A program made the position numbers and the translations under genes. 64,000 nucleotides of DNA from Candidatus Denitrolinea symbiosum. Lineage in GTDB: Bacteria > Chloroflexota > Anaerolineae > Anaerolineales > Villigracilaceae. The DNA is taken from contig BLAA01000001.1 of NCBI GenBank assembly GCA_017312345.1, positions 2,666,001 through 2,730,000 of the forward strand. Reading direction: 5' to 3'. The notes beneath the pieces are model-generated. The model searched no databases. It worked only from the letters and a program-made list of their open reading frames with translations, and had not been told where the DNA came from. Within the stretch, counting starts at the first letter, position 1; each line of letters begins with the position of its first letter. This document shows, piece after piece, positions 43,107-51,577 of the stretch.

Positions 43107-45398
43107 CTAAAACATCGGCTCCATCGCCATGGCGGGATGGTTGTGCGCCTCAAGGTAGGCGAGCAGTTCATCCACGGTGGTCGCGACGGACGCGTCTGCG
43201 ATGCGGGACATGAAATCTGGATCGCCTTCGCGTTCGCAGGCAGCCCTAAACTCGTCCGCCATGGACTCCTTCAGCACGGAGGACATCCACACGACGCGTT
43301 TAAAGCCTCCATCCGCGGAGATGAACTTGGGGCTGATGAGGTAGAACTTGCCCACGCCCATCACGCCCGGAGTCTGCATGCCGCCGCCTGCGATGCCCGC
43401 CAGCGTGGAGAAGGTCATGCCTGCGGGGGTCATGGAGGTATCTTCACGCGAGACCACCATCACGCCGTTGGCTTCGGGGATGAGCATCACGATGCACTCG
43501 AAGCAGCCGCAGGCCGTCATCGGGTTCTCCATGATGGAGTACATCGCTACTTCCTGCACTACGCCGTGCGAACCGACCTTGGCGTAATCGTTCGTCCCCT
43601 GCCAGTATCCCTTGCGCTCGTCGAGCAATCTGCTCAGTTTGATGGGCTGGTTGGGGCCTGTCGGGTTGATGCTGAACGAGGCCTTGCAGTCCAGCCAGTT
43701 ATACGCGCCGCACAAGCCGAGACGTTCGGGCGAGACCACGCACACATGGTTCGGCGCGAACGACTGACAGAGTGTGCAGGAGTAGAACTCATCCACCTTG
43801 TCGTCGGTCAGGTCGGCGAGGCGTTTGTTGCGGAAGTCGTAGGCGGCGCGGGCCTTGTCCAGCCACTCGGCGTGGCGCGCCGGGTCGGTGACGATGGACA
43901 CCTGCACCTTGTCCACGATGGCGCCGAAGTCCTCGTGGAAGCGGGCGTGCAGGATCTTGCCGAAGTGTTCGAGGTTGAAGCCCTTGTCCGCAGCCATGTT
44001 CGAGATGCGGATCCAGGCGATGTCGCGCTGGCCGATGTGCTGGATTCCGCTCGCGCCGTTGACGAAGTAGTGGACCTGCCGCTCCAGCACCGGCTCGAAA
44101 TCCTGCTGCATCTGGCGTCCCGCCACCTTGATGATGATGCCCATGTCCATTGCGCCTTGCGCGGGGACGGACGAGAAATCGGGGCCGACAACTTCGATCT
44201 TGCCGTCGGTGACCTCGTCCAGCTTCGCCATCGAGAGGAACTCAAAGGCGCGGCTGTACTTGCCGCCGAACTCGACGCGCAGGTCAGCCTTGCGGACAAC
44301 TTCGCCTTCGAAGGCTGAGCCATATGGGACGGGGACATCCACGTTCGAGACTTTGACTTTGACGCCGCGCACCTCGATACATTTCTGGACGAGGCGCTCG
44401 GCCTTTTCCAGATCGTCTTTGCCTTCAATTTGATTGAACGGCATCGAGACAACGTGTTCGTAGGTGGTGACGCCGGTCGGAAGGATTTGGGGAATGACCG
44501 TGTCGGCGATGACGGGGAAGCCGAAGTTGATCGCCCCCGCCGCGGCCGCGTACTTCAGGTCGTCCACTTCGCCGAGGGCGAGGACGAAGGCGAAGACGCG
44601 CTCCTTGTTGTAAAGCAGGATCTCGCGCGACTGCCCCGGCTTGAGCCCGCCGAAGGTCAGGGCGGAGCGGGTGGCGAATCCCAGCGCGTAGACGGCGGAG
44701 ATGGTGTCTGTCCCAAAGGGGACGGTGTAGGTGTCGTAGCCAAGCTCCACGCCCTCTTCCAGCAATTGATGGATGACGCTTCGTCCGTTGACGTTGCCCG
44801 AAAGGAAGGTCAGGATGTTGCGGCGTTGGAGTTCGCGCACGATCTTGACCGCCACCTCGTTGGATTTCGCGCAGCCGACGATGGCCGCGAAGCCGGGCAT
44901 GCGCCCGTCCACGAGCTGGATGCCCCACGAGCGGAGTTGGATGTCGTCAATGGGACCGTTGAGGTGTCCGTCGAGGGACGCGCCGTCGCCCGCGCCGTTA
45001 TCGGGGCTGGTGAACGAAGTCCCGCCGGCGAGGCGGAATCCGGGCATTGGTTCCGGCTGAAGTCTGTAGACGAAACGGATCGCCTCGATAGCCTCGGCGG
45101 CGAGCAGCGTCGCCATGCCCGAGTCGAGCGTCTCGCCGAGGTAGGGCGTCCAGCGTTTTTTTGCCGGAGCGGGATGAAGCAGGCCGCGGGCGTATTCCAA
45201 AGTCGGTTTGAGATCGCCGATCTTCTCGATGGGTTTCCCGGTCATCCCGAGGATGGTGGGGAGGTAGTAGGCGGTGTTGGGGAAGGAGATCGGGGCGGAG
45301 GGGCCTTTTTCGGCGAGGGCTTGATCGAGCATCGCCTCGGCTTCGGCAACCAGCGCGTTTGCGCCGCGGATGGCGCGGGTGGCAATGTATTTTGACAT
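43107..45398 (-). CDS. acsB: Acetyl-CoA synthase (CODH/ACS alpha subunit)
   Basis: Joins CO, a methyl group and CoA to acetyl-CoA at the nickel A-cluster. 763 residues. A-cluster ligands are visible in CTLCQSFAPNHVC near residues 539-551, GLCGAYNWLDC after it, and GCFECIV near residue 630. Start: GAGGAG precedes ATG 45398 (MSKYIATRAIRG). The 19 extra codons upstream are translation of a repeat and are rejected. It is a full-length bacterial form with the N-terminal CODH-binding domain. Confidence 0.96.
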   Translation of the reverse strand: MSKYIATRAIRGANALVAEAEAMLDQALAEKGPSAPISFPNTAYYLPTILGMTGKPIEKIGDLKPTLEYARGLLHPAPAKKRWTPYLGETLDSGMATLLAAEAIEAIRFVYRLQPEPMPGFRLAGGTSFTSPDNGAGDGASLDGHLNGPIDDIQLRSWGIQLVDGRMPGFAAIVGCAKSNEVAVKIVRELQRRNILTFLSGNVNGRSVIHQLLEEGVELGYDTYTVPFGTDTISAVYALGFATRSALTFGGLKPGQSREILLYNKERVFAFVLALGEVDDLKYAAAAGAINFGFPVIADTVIPQILPTGVTTYEHVVSMPFNQIEGKDDLEKAERLVQKCIEVRGVKVKVSNVDVPVPYGSAFEGEVVRKADLRVEFGGKYSRAFEFLSMAKLDEVTDGKIEVVGPDFSSVPAQGAMDMGIIIKVAGRQMQQDFEPVLERQVHYFVNGASGIQHIGQRDIAWIRISNMAADKGFNLEHFGKILHARFHEDFGAIVDKVQVSIVTDPARHAEWLDKARAAYDFRNKRLADLTDDKVDEFYSCTLCQSFAPNHVCVVSPERLGLCGAYNWLDCKASFSINPTGPNQPIKLSRLLDERKGYWQGTNDYAKVGSHGVVQEVAMYSIMENPMTACGCFECIVMLIPEANGVMVVSREDTSMTPAGMTFSTLAGIAGGGMQTPGVMGVGKFYLISPKFISADGGFKRVVWMSSVLKESMADEFRAACEREGDPDFMSRIADASVATTVDELLAYLEAHNHPAMAMEPMF

Positions 45399-45401
45399 AA
45401 T

Positions 45402-45468
45402 GTCTCCTCGTGGTTGGTAATTGGAGATCAGAGATTCGTAATTGCCAATCTTCAATTACCATTCGCCA
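45402..45468. repeat. TAATTGG/GGAGAT repeat at the cooS-acsB junction
   Basis: GGTAATTGGAGATCAGAG, then ATTGCCAATCTTCAATTACC; ends GGTAATTG and CAATTACC can pair. It fills the junction up to the acsB Shine-Dalgarno. Confidence 0.78.
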
Positions 45469-45469
45469 C

Positions 45470-47470
45470 TTATCCGTAGATCGCCTCTCGCTTCATTTCC
45501 AGCGGGAGCGCTTCGAGCTCCATCATCGCCGCGTCGCCGCTGCGACCGAACTTGTTCTCCTCCCACGCGGGGAGGCCGAGCGCGGCGCGCTTTTTATCAA
45601 TGTGCGCCAGCGCGGCCGCGATCATTCGGTCCGGGTCGGGGATGAATTCCATCTTGCCGCCGTAGAGTTTCTCCCAGCCCTCGCTGATGTATTTGGCGAC
45701 GATGTCGCTGTCGTCCACGCGGCCGGGCATGCCGCCGACCGGCGACGCGCCGCCAAAGATGACGTACGCGCCGGAGGCCACGCAGTAGGTCCCGATCGAG
45801 AGCGCTTTTTCGCTCATCCATTCGGGCGCGAGACCGACGGCCGGGATCTGGTCAATGTCGTCGCCGAGACCGCCGTCTGCCGCCATCTGGGTCAGCACGG
45901 TCAGGATGCGGGAATTGTCCACGCACGAACCCATGTGCAGGATGGGCGGGATGCCGACCGTCTCGCAGATTTCGCGCAGCCCGCTTCCGACCTCGCTCAA
46001 GCCGGCCTCGCCCAAGAGGAGTCCCTGCTTGGCCGCGGCGATGGCCCCGCAGCCCGTCTCGACGATCAGCACATCCTTTTTGAGCAGTTCGCGCGCGACG
46101 TACGTGTGCAGGTAATCGTGCTGGCTGCGCGGGTTGTTGCACCCGACGATGGCCGCCACGCCGCGGATGCGCCCGCTCATAATGGCGTCGTTCAGCGGGC
46201 GGAAGGAGGCTCGATACGAACCGCCCAGCATGTAGTTGATGTATTCATGCGAGAAGCCGGGGACGAGTTCCTCGCGCACGTCCGGGATCGCCGTCTGGCC
46301 GCGGTTTTTGAAGTTGTCGATGGCGGCCTTCAGGATCTGCCTGGCGATGGTCAGCGCGTGTTCCTCGTTGAATTCGATGTGGGTTGCGCCCTTGATCTTC
46401 ACTTTGGGCGAGGTCGTGATGATCCTGGTGTGGAAGTTGGACGCCAGCCCCACCAGCGCCTGCATGATGCACTGCACGTCCACGATCATGGCCTCCACCG
46501 CGCCGGTCAATATGGCGAGTTCCTGCTGGAGGAAGTTGCCCGCCGCGGGGATGCCCTGGCGCATGAGAATTTCGTTCGCCGTACAGCAGATGCCCGAAAG
46601 ACTGACGCCTTTCGCTCCCGCCGCTTTGGCATATTCGATGATCTCGGGCATTTGCGAGGCGGCCACGATCACTTCGCTCAAAGTCGGCTCGTGACCATGC
46701 ACGACCACGTTGACATAGTCTTCCTTTAATACGCCCAGGTTGGCCTGTCCCAGAATGGGAGCCGGAGCGCCGAAGAGGATATCGGAAATGTCGGTAGCCA
46801 GCAGGCTCCCGCCCCAGCCGTCGCCGAGCGCCGTGCGGACGGCGTGCTGGAGGATATGCGCCGCGTCCTGGTCGTCGCCGATGTGGGTGCGGTGCAGGCA
46901 TTCCACCACTTCGCGGTCGATCCCGCGCGGGATGACGCCCGTTTCCTCCCAGCGTTGGATGCGCTTTGCGGGCGCGCGCCGGGTGAGAATCACGCGTCCC
47001 TCCTGCTGGCCGAACTGGGCGAGATACAGGTCCGCCAGGTCGTTGGCGATCTCCTCGGGGACGCGTCCCTCGACGGGGATGTCGTACAGCGCGGCGACGG
47101 CGCGCAGTTTTGCGATGTCGCGGATAACGTAGCCTTCCGCCTTCCCGTTGGCGGCGGCTTTGAGCGTCATCGCCATGCCGCGTCCGTGATCGGAATGGGC
47201 CGCCGCGCCCGCCGCGATGGCGCGCGTCAGATTGCGCGCCTGGACCGTGTCCAGCGTCGCGCCGCAGATGCCCACATCGCCGCTCTTGACGAGGCGGCAG
47301 GGCCCCATGCCGCAGTTCTTGCAGCACATCCCCCGGTCGCCGATGTTGCAGGGAAACATTTCGTCGGCGCGGGTGAACGCCGTCCCGATGCCGAGTTCCT
47401 CGGCGCGGATCAACATCTGCCGCGCGGCGGGATCGGCGGAATACTGATTGATTTCACGCTTCTTTGCCAT
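45470..47470 (-). CDS. cooS: Anaerobic carbon monoxide dehydrogenase catalytic subunit
   Basis: Ni-Fe enzyme that interconverts CO2 and CO (also called AcsA). 666 residues. The N-terminal B- and D-cluster cysteines are in FPCNIGDRGMCCKNCGMGPC near residues 39-60. C-cluster ligands lie in VHGHEP, GICCTANE, GCNNPR, ETGCGA and MGSCVDNSRI. It is read nine bases after the small HMA-like gene and before acsB, which implies a CODH/ACS complex. Confidence 0.97.
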   Translation of the reverse strand: MAKKREINQYSADPAARQMLIRAEELGIGTAFTRADEMFPCNIGDRGMCCKNCGMGPCRLVKSGDVGICGATLDTVQARNLTRAIAAGAAAHSDHGRGMAMTLKAAANGKAEGYVIRDIAKLRAVAALYDIPVEGRVPEEIANDLADLYLAQFGQQEGRVILTRRAPAKRIQRWEETGVIPRGIDREVVECLHRTHIGDDQDAAHILQHAVRTALGDGWGGSLLATDISDILFGAPAPILGQANLGVLKEDYVNVVVHGHEPTLSEVIVAASQMPEIIEYAKAAGAKGVSLSGICCTANEILMRQGIPAAGNFLQQELAILTGAVEAMIVDVQCIMQALVGLASNFHTRIITTSPKVKIKGATHIEFNEEHALTIARQILKAAIDNFKNRGQTAIPDVREELVPGFSHEYINYMLGGSYRASFRPLNDAIMSGRIRGVAAIVGCNNPRSQHDYLHTYVARELLKKDVLIVETGCGAIAAAKQGLLLGEAGLSEVGSGLREICETVGIPPILHMGSCVDNSRILTVLTQMAADGGLGDDIDQIPAVGLAPEWMSEKALSIGTYCVASGAYVIFGGASPVGGMPGRVDDSDIVAKYISEGWEKLYGGKMEFIPDPDRMIAAALAHIDKKRAALGLPAWEENKFGRSGDAAMMELEALPLEMKREAIYG

Positions 47471-47479
47471 CTCGCGCCT

Positions 47480-47869
47480 CTATTCTTCTTCCATGATTTG
47501 GACCGGGCCCATGCCCGGACAGGGCCAGAGCGGACGCGCCGCGCGCTCTACCTGCTGGGCGAACGCCACCGTGCCTTTGACGGTCTCATAGACGGCGGTG
47601 TGGCGGAAGAACGCGTCGTCGCCGGCCTGCTGCGCCGCGATGCCCGCCTCCGTCGGCGTCCGAAGCGCCCCCAGGTAACCGGCCTCCTGCAGGCGCGCTT
47701 CGATCTGCTCCGCCTTGATCCTGGCGGGATCGAAAGTCACTTCGATGACCTGGAACGCGCTGGATACGTATGCCTCGCCAACCCCCGGCATTTCAAACAA
47801 AATACGGCGCGCCTCGCTGACGTGATGATCGCCGTACAACGCGGGCGCTTCGAATATGACGGTCTCCAT
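47480..47869 (-). CDS. HMA-like small protein at the head of the CODH/ACS cluster
   Basis: 129 residues. The first 70 follow the beta-alpha-beta-beta-alpha-beta pattern of heavy-metal-associated domains (HVSEARRILFEMPGVGEAYV, IEVTFDPARIKAEQIEARLQ), but the CxxC metal site is replaced by YGDHH. The C-terminus has PLWPCPGMGP. AAGGAGG before ATG 47869 fixes the start; the longer ORF from 47908 has none. It is the first gene of the cluster, nine bases before cooS, and could be a metal (nickel?) chaperone or a small subunit. The role is inference. Confidence 0.8.
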   Translation of the reverse strand: METVIFEAPALYGDHHVSEARRILFEMPGVGEAYVSSAFQVIEVTFDPARIKAEQIEARLQEAGYLGALRTPTEAGIAAQQAGDDAFFRHTAVYETVKGTVAFAQQVERAARPLWPCPGMGPVQIMEEE

Positions 47870-48097
47870 GCTGCCTCCTTGGTGGTCAAATCTTAAATCA
47901 ACAGACACCTCTAATGGAGGGGAGCCTTTTCATATATTCTAGCGCCAGCGGGACGCCCGCACGCGAAGTTAAGAGGATTATCATCCGAAAGCAGGATGAA
48001 TGTATGCCTTAAACAGCCCTCCGCAGGCGGGCTGGATATTAGAATTCACGTCAGACGGATTGACTGAACGGGTTTCCAGCAAAAACCCGAACCCAAG

Positions 48098-48103
48098 TAT
48101 AAT
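48098..48103 (+). promoter_or_regulatory. -10 element, leaderless start of the CAP-LysM gene
   Basis: Perfect TATAAT, six bases before the ATG at 48110. The rest of the 240-base gap to the CODH/ACS cluster holds small hairpins but no gene. On the minus strand, TAGAAT at 47936-47941 may be the -10 of the cluster. Confidence 0.6.
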
Positions 48104-48109
48104 TTTTAT

Positions 48110-49108
48110 ATGACCCTGCGAATCCGACTCGCGCTCCTCCTTTTAATCCTCGCCTCGTTCGCGGACCTCGCGCGGGGCGCGCCGGCCCGGGCGGAATCGC
48201 TGCCTCGGCCGTCCCTCGCTTCTGCCAGCGACTTGATCGCCGCGGTGAACAGTTACCGCGCCCAACACGGCCTGTCGGCCTATGCCGTCAGCGCCATTTT
48301 GATGGGCACGGCGCAAGCCCAGGCCGAATACATGGCCTCCATCGGCTCGGTGACGCACACCGGCCCCGGCGGGACCTCGTTTTCCGACCGCCTCACCGCG
48401 GCCGGCTACCGGTTTGTCTTCCGCTCTGAAAACATTATCTCAGCCAGCCCCGACGCTTCCGGCTGGGACCTGGTCTCGTCTTCCGCGTGGGCCGACGCGG
48501 ACCACCAGCACACCCTGCTTTCTCCCAATCTGTGCGAAGTCGGCGCGGGCGTGACCGTCAGCGGGGGAACGGCCTACTACGTGCTGGACGCGGCTTGTCC
48601 GAGCGGAAGCGGCGGGACGGGTGTCTCCACGCCCGCTCCCGGCGCGACTTATGTCGTCGGCGGCGGGACGCCCACCGTCGTTGTCGTCGTCCCGAACACG
48701 CCCAAACCCGACGGCTCGATCAGCCACCTCGTCCAGCCGGGCGAGACGCTCTGGTCCATCGCCATTGCTTATCGCACCACTATCGCGCAGTTGAAGGCGC
48801 TCAACAACCTTGCCGACGAGATGATCTACCCGGGCAACACGTTGATCGTCGCCCGCGCGCCCAGCACGCAGACGCCGTCGGCCACGTCCACAGAGACTCC
48901 CATCCCGACCGCGACCCCGTTCGTGTTCCGCACCGCCACCAGCCCGCCCGCGCCGACCGCCACCCCCGCGCCGGCCGCTCCCGTCACGGACGGAAGCGGC
49001 GCCGTCGTGGTGGGGATCATCGTCGTCGCCGCCCTCGTCGTCGCCGGCGGGATGACCGCGGCCGGCGCGCGTCGAAACCGCGAAAAGTCGCGGGAGCGCG
49101 AAGAATAA
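48110..49108 (+). CDS. Secreted CAP-domain protein with LysM domain and C-terminal anchor
   Basis: 332 residues. Signal peptide to about residue 28 (ARAES), a CAP/SCP domain (AAVNSYRAQHGLSAYAVSAI, AQAQAEYMASIGSVTHTGPG, HQHTLLSPNLCEVGAG), a LysM domain (HLVQPGETLWSIAIAYRTTI through GNTLIVARAP), a Thr/Pro-rich spacer and a C-terminal membrane helix with a basic end. LysM binds peptidoglycan-type glycans. It is an exported wall-linked protein of unknown activity. Confidence 0.9.
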   Translation: MTLRIRLALLLLILASFADLARGAPARAESLPRPSLASASDLIAAVNSYRAQHGLSAYAVSAILMGTAQAQAEYMASIGSVTHTGPGGTSFSDRLTAAGYRFVFRSENIISASPDASGWDLVSSSAWADADHQHTLLSPNLCEVGAGVTVSGGTAYYVLDAACPSGSGGTGVSTPAPGATYVVGGGTPTVVVVVPNTPKPDGSISHLVQPGETLWSIAIAYRTTIAQLKALNNLADEMIYPGNTLIVARAPSTQTPSATSTETPIPTATPFVFRTATSPPAPTATPAPAAPVTDGSGAVVVGIIVVAALVVAGGMTAAGARRNREKSREREE

Positions 49109-49165
49109 CGAAGAATATCAGGCCTTTTGCCTGCAAGAGGTCAAAAAAACACAGGAGAAATGTCT

Positions 49166-50053
49166 ATGAGTGAAATTCGGATCGACGCGTTGTTGCCGGG
49201 CGAAATGGCGACACGCGCGGAGTACCTCGGCGTTCGCAAAGCCGAGATGCCGGCTCTTATGATGTTCACGCTGGCGATATTGGCGGGCGCGTTCATCTCG
49301 CTGGGCGCCATCTTTGCCACCACGGTTTCGGCCGGCGGCGTGTCTGTCGCCGCGGCGGATGGGACGGCAGCCTTCAGCGCAAACCTGCCCTATGGAGTAA
49401 ACCGCCTGCTCACCGGGCTGGTCTTCTGCCTCGGCCTGATTCTCGTCGTGGTCGGCGGCGCCGAGTTGTTCACGGGCAACAATCTCATCGTGATGGCCTG
49501 GGCGAGCCGTAAAGTTTCCACCCGCGCCCTCCTGCGCAACTGGGGCATCGTCTATGCGGGGAACTTTGTCGGCGCGATCGGGACGGCCATTCTGATGCTC
49601 CTGGGCCGTCAATATACGTTCGGGGCCAGCTCGGTCGGCGTCGCCGCGCTAAAGATCGCGGTCGGCAAGACCAGCCTCGATTTTTGGCAGGCGCTCGTGC
49701 TTGGTATTTTGTGTAACGCGCTGGTCTGCCTGGCAGTCTGGCTGACGTATAGCGCCCGCAGCGTCATGGACAAGATCATGGCGATCATTTTCCCGATCAC
49801 GGCTTTTGTGGCGATGGGATTCGAACACAGCATCGCCAACATGTACTTCATCCCGTACGCGCTGTTCATCCAAATGTTCGACCCGGCCTTCACAGCCGCC
49901 GTTGCGGACAAGGTCTCTGGCCTCGAGAGCCTGACCTGGAGCGCGTTCTTTTTCAACAATCTGCTCCCCGTCACCGTTGGAAATATCATCGGCGGGGCGG
50001 GGCTGGTGGCGGCGGTTTACTGGTTCGTTTTTCTGTACAACAAGGACCGCTAA
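49166..50053 (+). CDS. Formate/nitrite transporter family channel (FNT)
   Basis: 295 residues with six membrane helices, pentameric in the family. Typical blocks: LAGAFISLGAIFATTV, GLVFCLGLILVVVGGAELFTGNN, and FEHSIANMYFIPYALF. It may carry formate, nitrite or hydrosulfide; beside a Wood-Ljungdahl cluster, formate is the best guess. Start: AGGAG at 49153-49157 is eight bases from ATG 49166, which is preferred to ATG 49160 and to the longer ORF. Confidence 0.92.
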   Translation: MSEIRIDALLPGEMATRAEYLGVRKAEMPALMMFTLAILAGAFISLGAIFATTVSAGGVSVAAADGTAAFSANLPYGVNRLLTGLVFCLGLILVVVGGAELFTGNNLIVMAWASRKVSTRALLRNWGIVYAGNFVGAIGTAILMLLGRQYTFGASSVGVAALKIAVGKTSLDFWQALVLGILCNALVCLAVWLTYSARSVMDKIMAIIFPITAFVAMGFEHSIANMYFIPYALFIQMFDPAFTAAVADKVSGLESLTWSAFFFNNLLPVTVGNIIGGAGLVAAVYWFVFLYNKDR

Positions 50054-50088
50054 ACGCGCCGAACTTTGGAACCAATCAAGGAGAAACC

Positions 50089-50319
50089 ATGAAAGCCTAT
50101 ATTTTGATCAAGATACGCTCCGGCGAGGTCAAGGCGGTGGTGCGCCAGCTTCGCAAAGTGGAAGGCGTTGTCGAAGCGCACATGACCTTCGGCCCGTACG
50201 ACGCCGTCGCGATCGTGGATACCGCCGACATCTCGCAACTCGGCGCGGTCGCGGCCTCGTCCATCCAGCCCATCCCCGGCGTCGAGCAGACCCTGACCTG
50301 CATCGCGGTGGACGTTTAG
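50089..50319 (+). CDS. Stand-alone RAM (Lrp/AsnC ligand-binding) domain protein
   Basis: 76 residues: only the ferredoxin-like ligand-binding domain of Lrp/AsnC regulators (KAYILIKIRSGEVKAVVRQL, GPYDAVAIVDTADISQL, PGVEQTLTCIAV), without a DNA-binding part. AAGGAG precedes the ATG. Such proteins form ring oligomers that bind amino acids or small ligands. It lies between an FNT channel and homoserine dehydrogenase. Confidence 0.9.
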   Translation: MKAYILIKIRSGEVKAVVRQLRKVEGVVEAHMTFGPYDAVAIVDTADISQLGAVAASSIQPIPGVEQTLTCIAVDV

Positions 50320-50469
50320 CGGACGCGGCCCCTGTCCCGACGCGGGGCGGGGGCCGTCCCGTAAGGCAGTTTTCCAACCTCGCCGGAAACGGCGGGGATA
50401 TCCTCTGTTTCCAGCCATCGGCGCGGCCATTCTCTAAAGCCCCGCGACGGAATTTCGGAAAAGTCGATT

Positions 50470-50491
50470 TGCGTGTAGCCAGTATAACGCA
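50470..50491. repeat. Second copy of a short dispersed repeat (GTAGCCAG type)
   Basis: Matches 16249-16270 at 19 of 22 positions. It lies in the 208-base gap before homoserine dehydrogenase, which otherwise holds no gene. Confidence 0.4.
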
Positions 50492-50527
50492 ACAAAAAAC
50501 GATTATTAAATCAACCTAAAAACAACC

Positions 50528-51565
50528 ATGCGCTTCAAACTATGCTTCATCGGCTTTGGCAACGTAGCCCGCGCGCTCGCGAACCTGCTCGTGCGCAAAA
50601 ATGGCGCTTTGGAATCCAAATACGGGATTACCTATTCCGTCACCGGGATCGCGACGGGCAGGCACGGTTTCGCGGTCAACGCGAACGGGCTGGACGTAAA
50701 ACAGGCCCTCGCGCTGGCAGAGCAGGGGAGATCCATCTCGGCGTTGTCGGCCATCCCCGTTAAAAACTCCCTCGACGTGATTCGCCTTTCCTCCGCAGAC
50801 GTCATCTTTGAAAACTCGCCTGTGAATTATGACACGGGGCAGCCCGCCATTGACCACGTCCGCGCGGCGCTGGAGGCGGGCGCGCACGCCGTCACCGCGA
50901 ACAAGGGGGCGGTCGTCCACGCGTATCGCGAGTTGACCGAACTGGCCCGCTCGAAAGGCAGACGCTTCCTGTTCGAGTCGACCGTGCTGGGAGGCTCGCC
51001 GCTGTTTTCAACTTTCCGCGAGGCATTACCGCTGGCAGAGTTAATTTCCTTTAAAGGAATCATCAACGCCACGACGAACATCATCCTTTCCCGTATGGAG
51101 GATGGAGAGACTTTCGAGGAGGCTGTGAAATATTGCCAGGGCATTGGCATTGCCGAGACCGATCCCTCGGGCGATGTGGACGGCTGGGACGCGTCCATCA
51201 AGGTGGCCGCGCTTGCGACGGTGTTGATGGATGCGCCGCTCAAGCCGCAGGACGTGGACCGCACGGGAATCAGGGAGGTGACGTCCGCGATGGTGGCGCA
51301 GGCGCGGCGCGAAAATAAACGCTGGAAACTGGTCGCTTCGGCGGCGCGGGAGGGCAGCCGCGTTCGGGCGCACGTCGCGCCCGAACTGGTCGACGCGGCG
51401 TCGCCGTTGTACGGGATGATGGGTTCGTCCGCGGGGCTGACGTTTCGGACGGACGTCCTGCCGGATTATTCGGTCACAATGACGGAGCGCGAGGGACTGA
51501 AAGGCGGCCCCGAAGAGACCGCCTATGGGCTGTTCGCGGATTTCATCGCCGCCGTGACGAAATAG
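50528..51565 (+). CDS. hom: Homoserine dehydrogenase
   Basis: Reduces aspartate semialdehyde to homoserine in the threonine/methionine pathway. 345 residues, the short form without an ACT domain. NAD(P) fold start KLCFIGFGNVARALANLL, catalytic TANKGAVVHAY, then ESTVLGGSPLFSTFRE, GIINATTNIILSRME and the EAVKYCQGIGIAETDPSGDV block with the DIDGxD-like Asp residues. No Shine-Dalgarno is visible before the ATG. Confidence 0.94.
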   Translation: MRFKLCFIGFGNVARALANLLVRKNGALESKYGITYSVTGIATGRHGFAVNANGLDVKQALALAEQGRSISALSAIPVKNSLDVIRLSSADVIFENSPVNYDTGQPAIDHVRAALEAGAHAVTANKGAVVHAYRELTELARSKGRRFLFESTVLGGSPLFSTFREALPLAELISFKGIINATTNIILSRMEDGETFEEAVKYCQGIGIAETDPSGDVDGWDASIKVAALATVLMDAPLKPQDVDRTGIREVTSAMVAQARRENKRWKLVASAAREGSRVRAHVAPELVDAASPLYGMMGSSAGLTFRTDVLPDYSVTMTEREGLKGGPEETAYGLFADFIAAVTK

Positions 51566-51577
51566 CCTGCCGGCCGC

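Noticed and set aside
45399..45455. Longer acsB start
   Set aside because: The extra residues are the translation of a TAATTGG/GGAGATC repeat. The Shine-Dalgarno fits ATG 45398.
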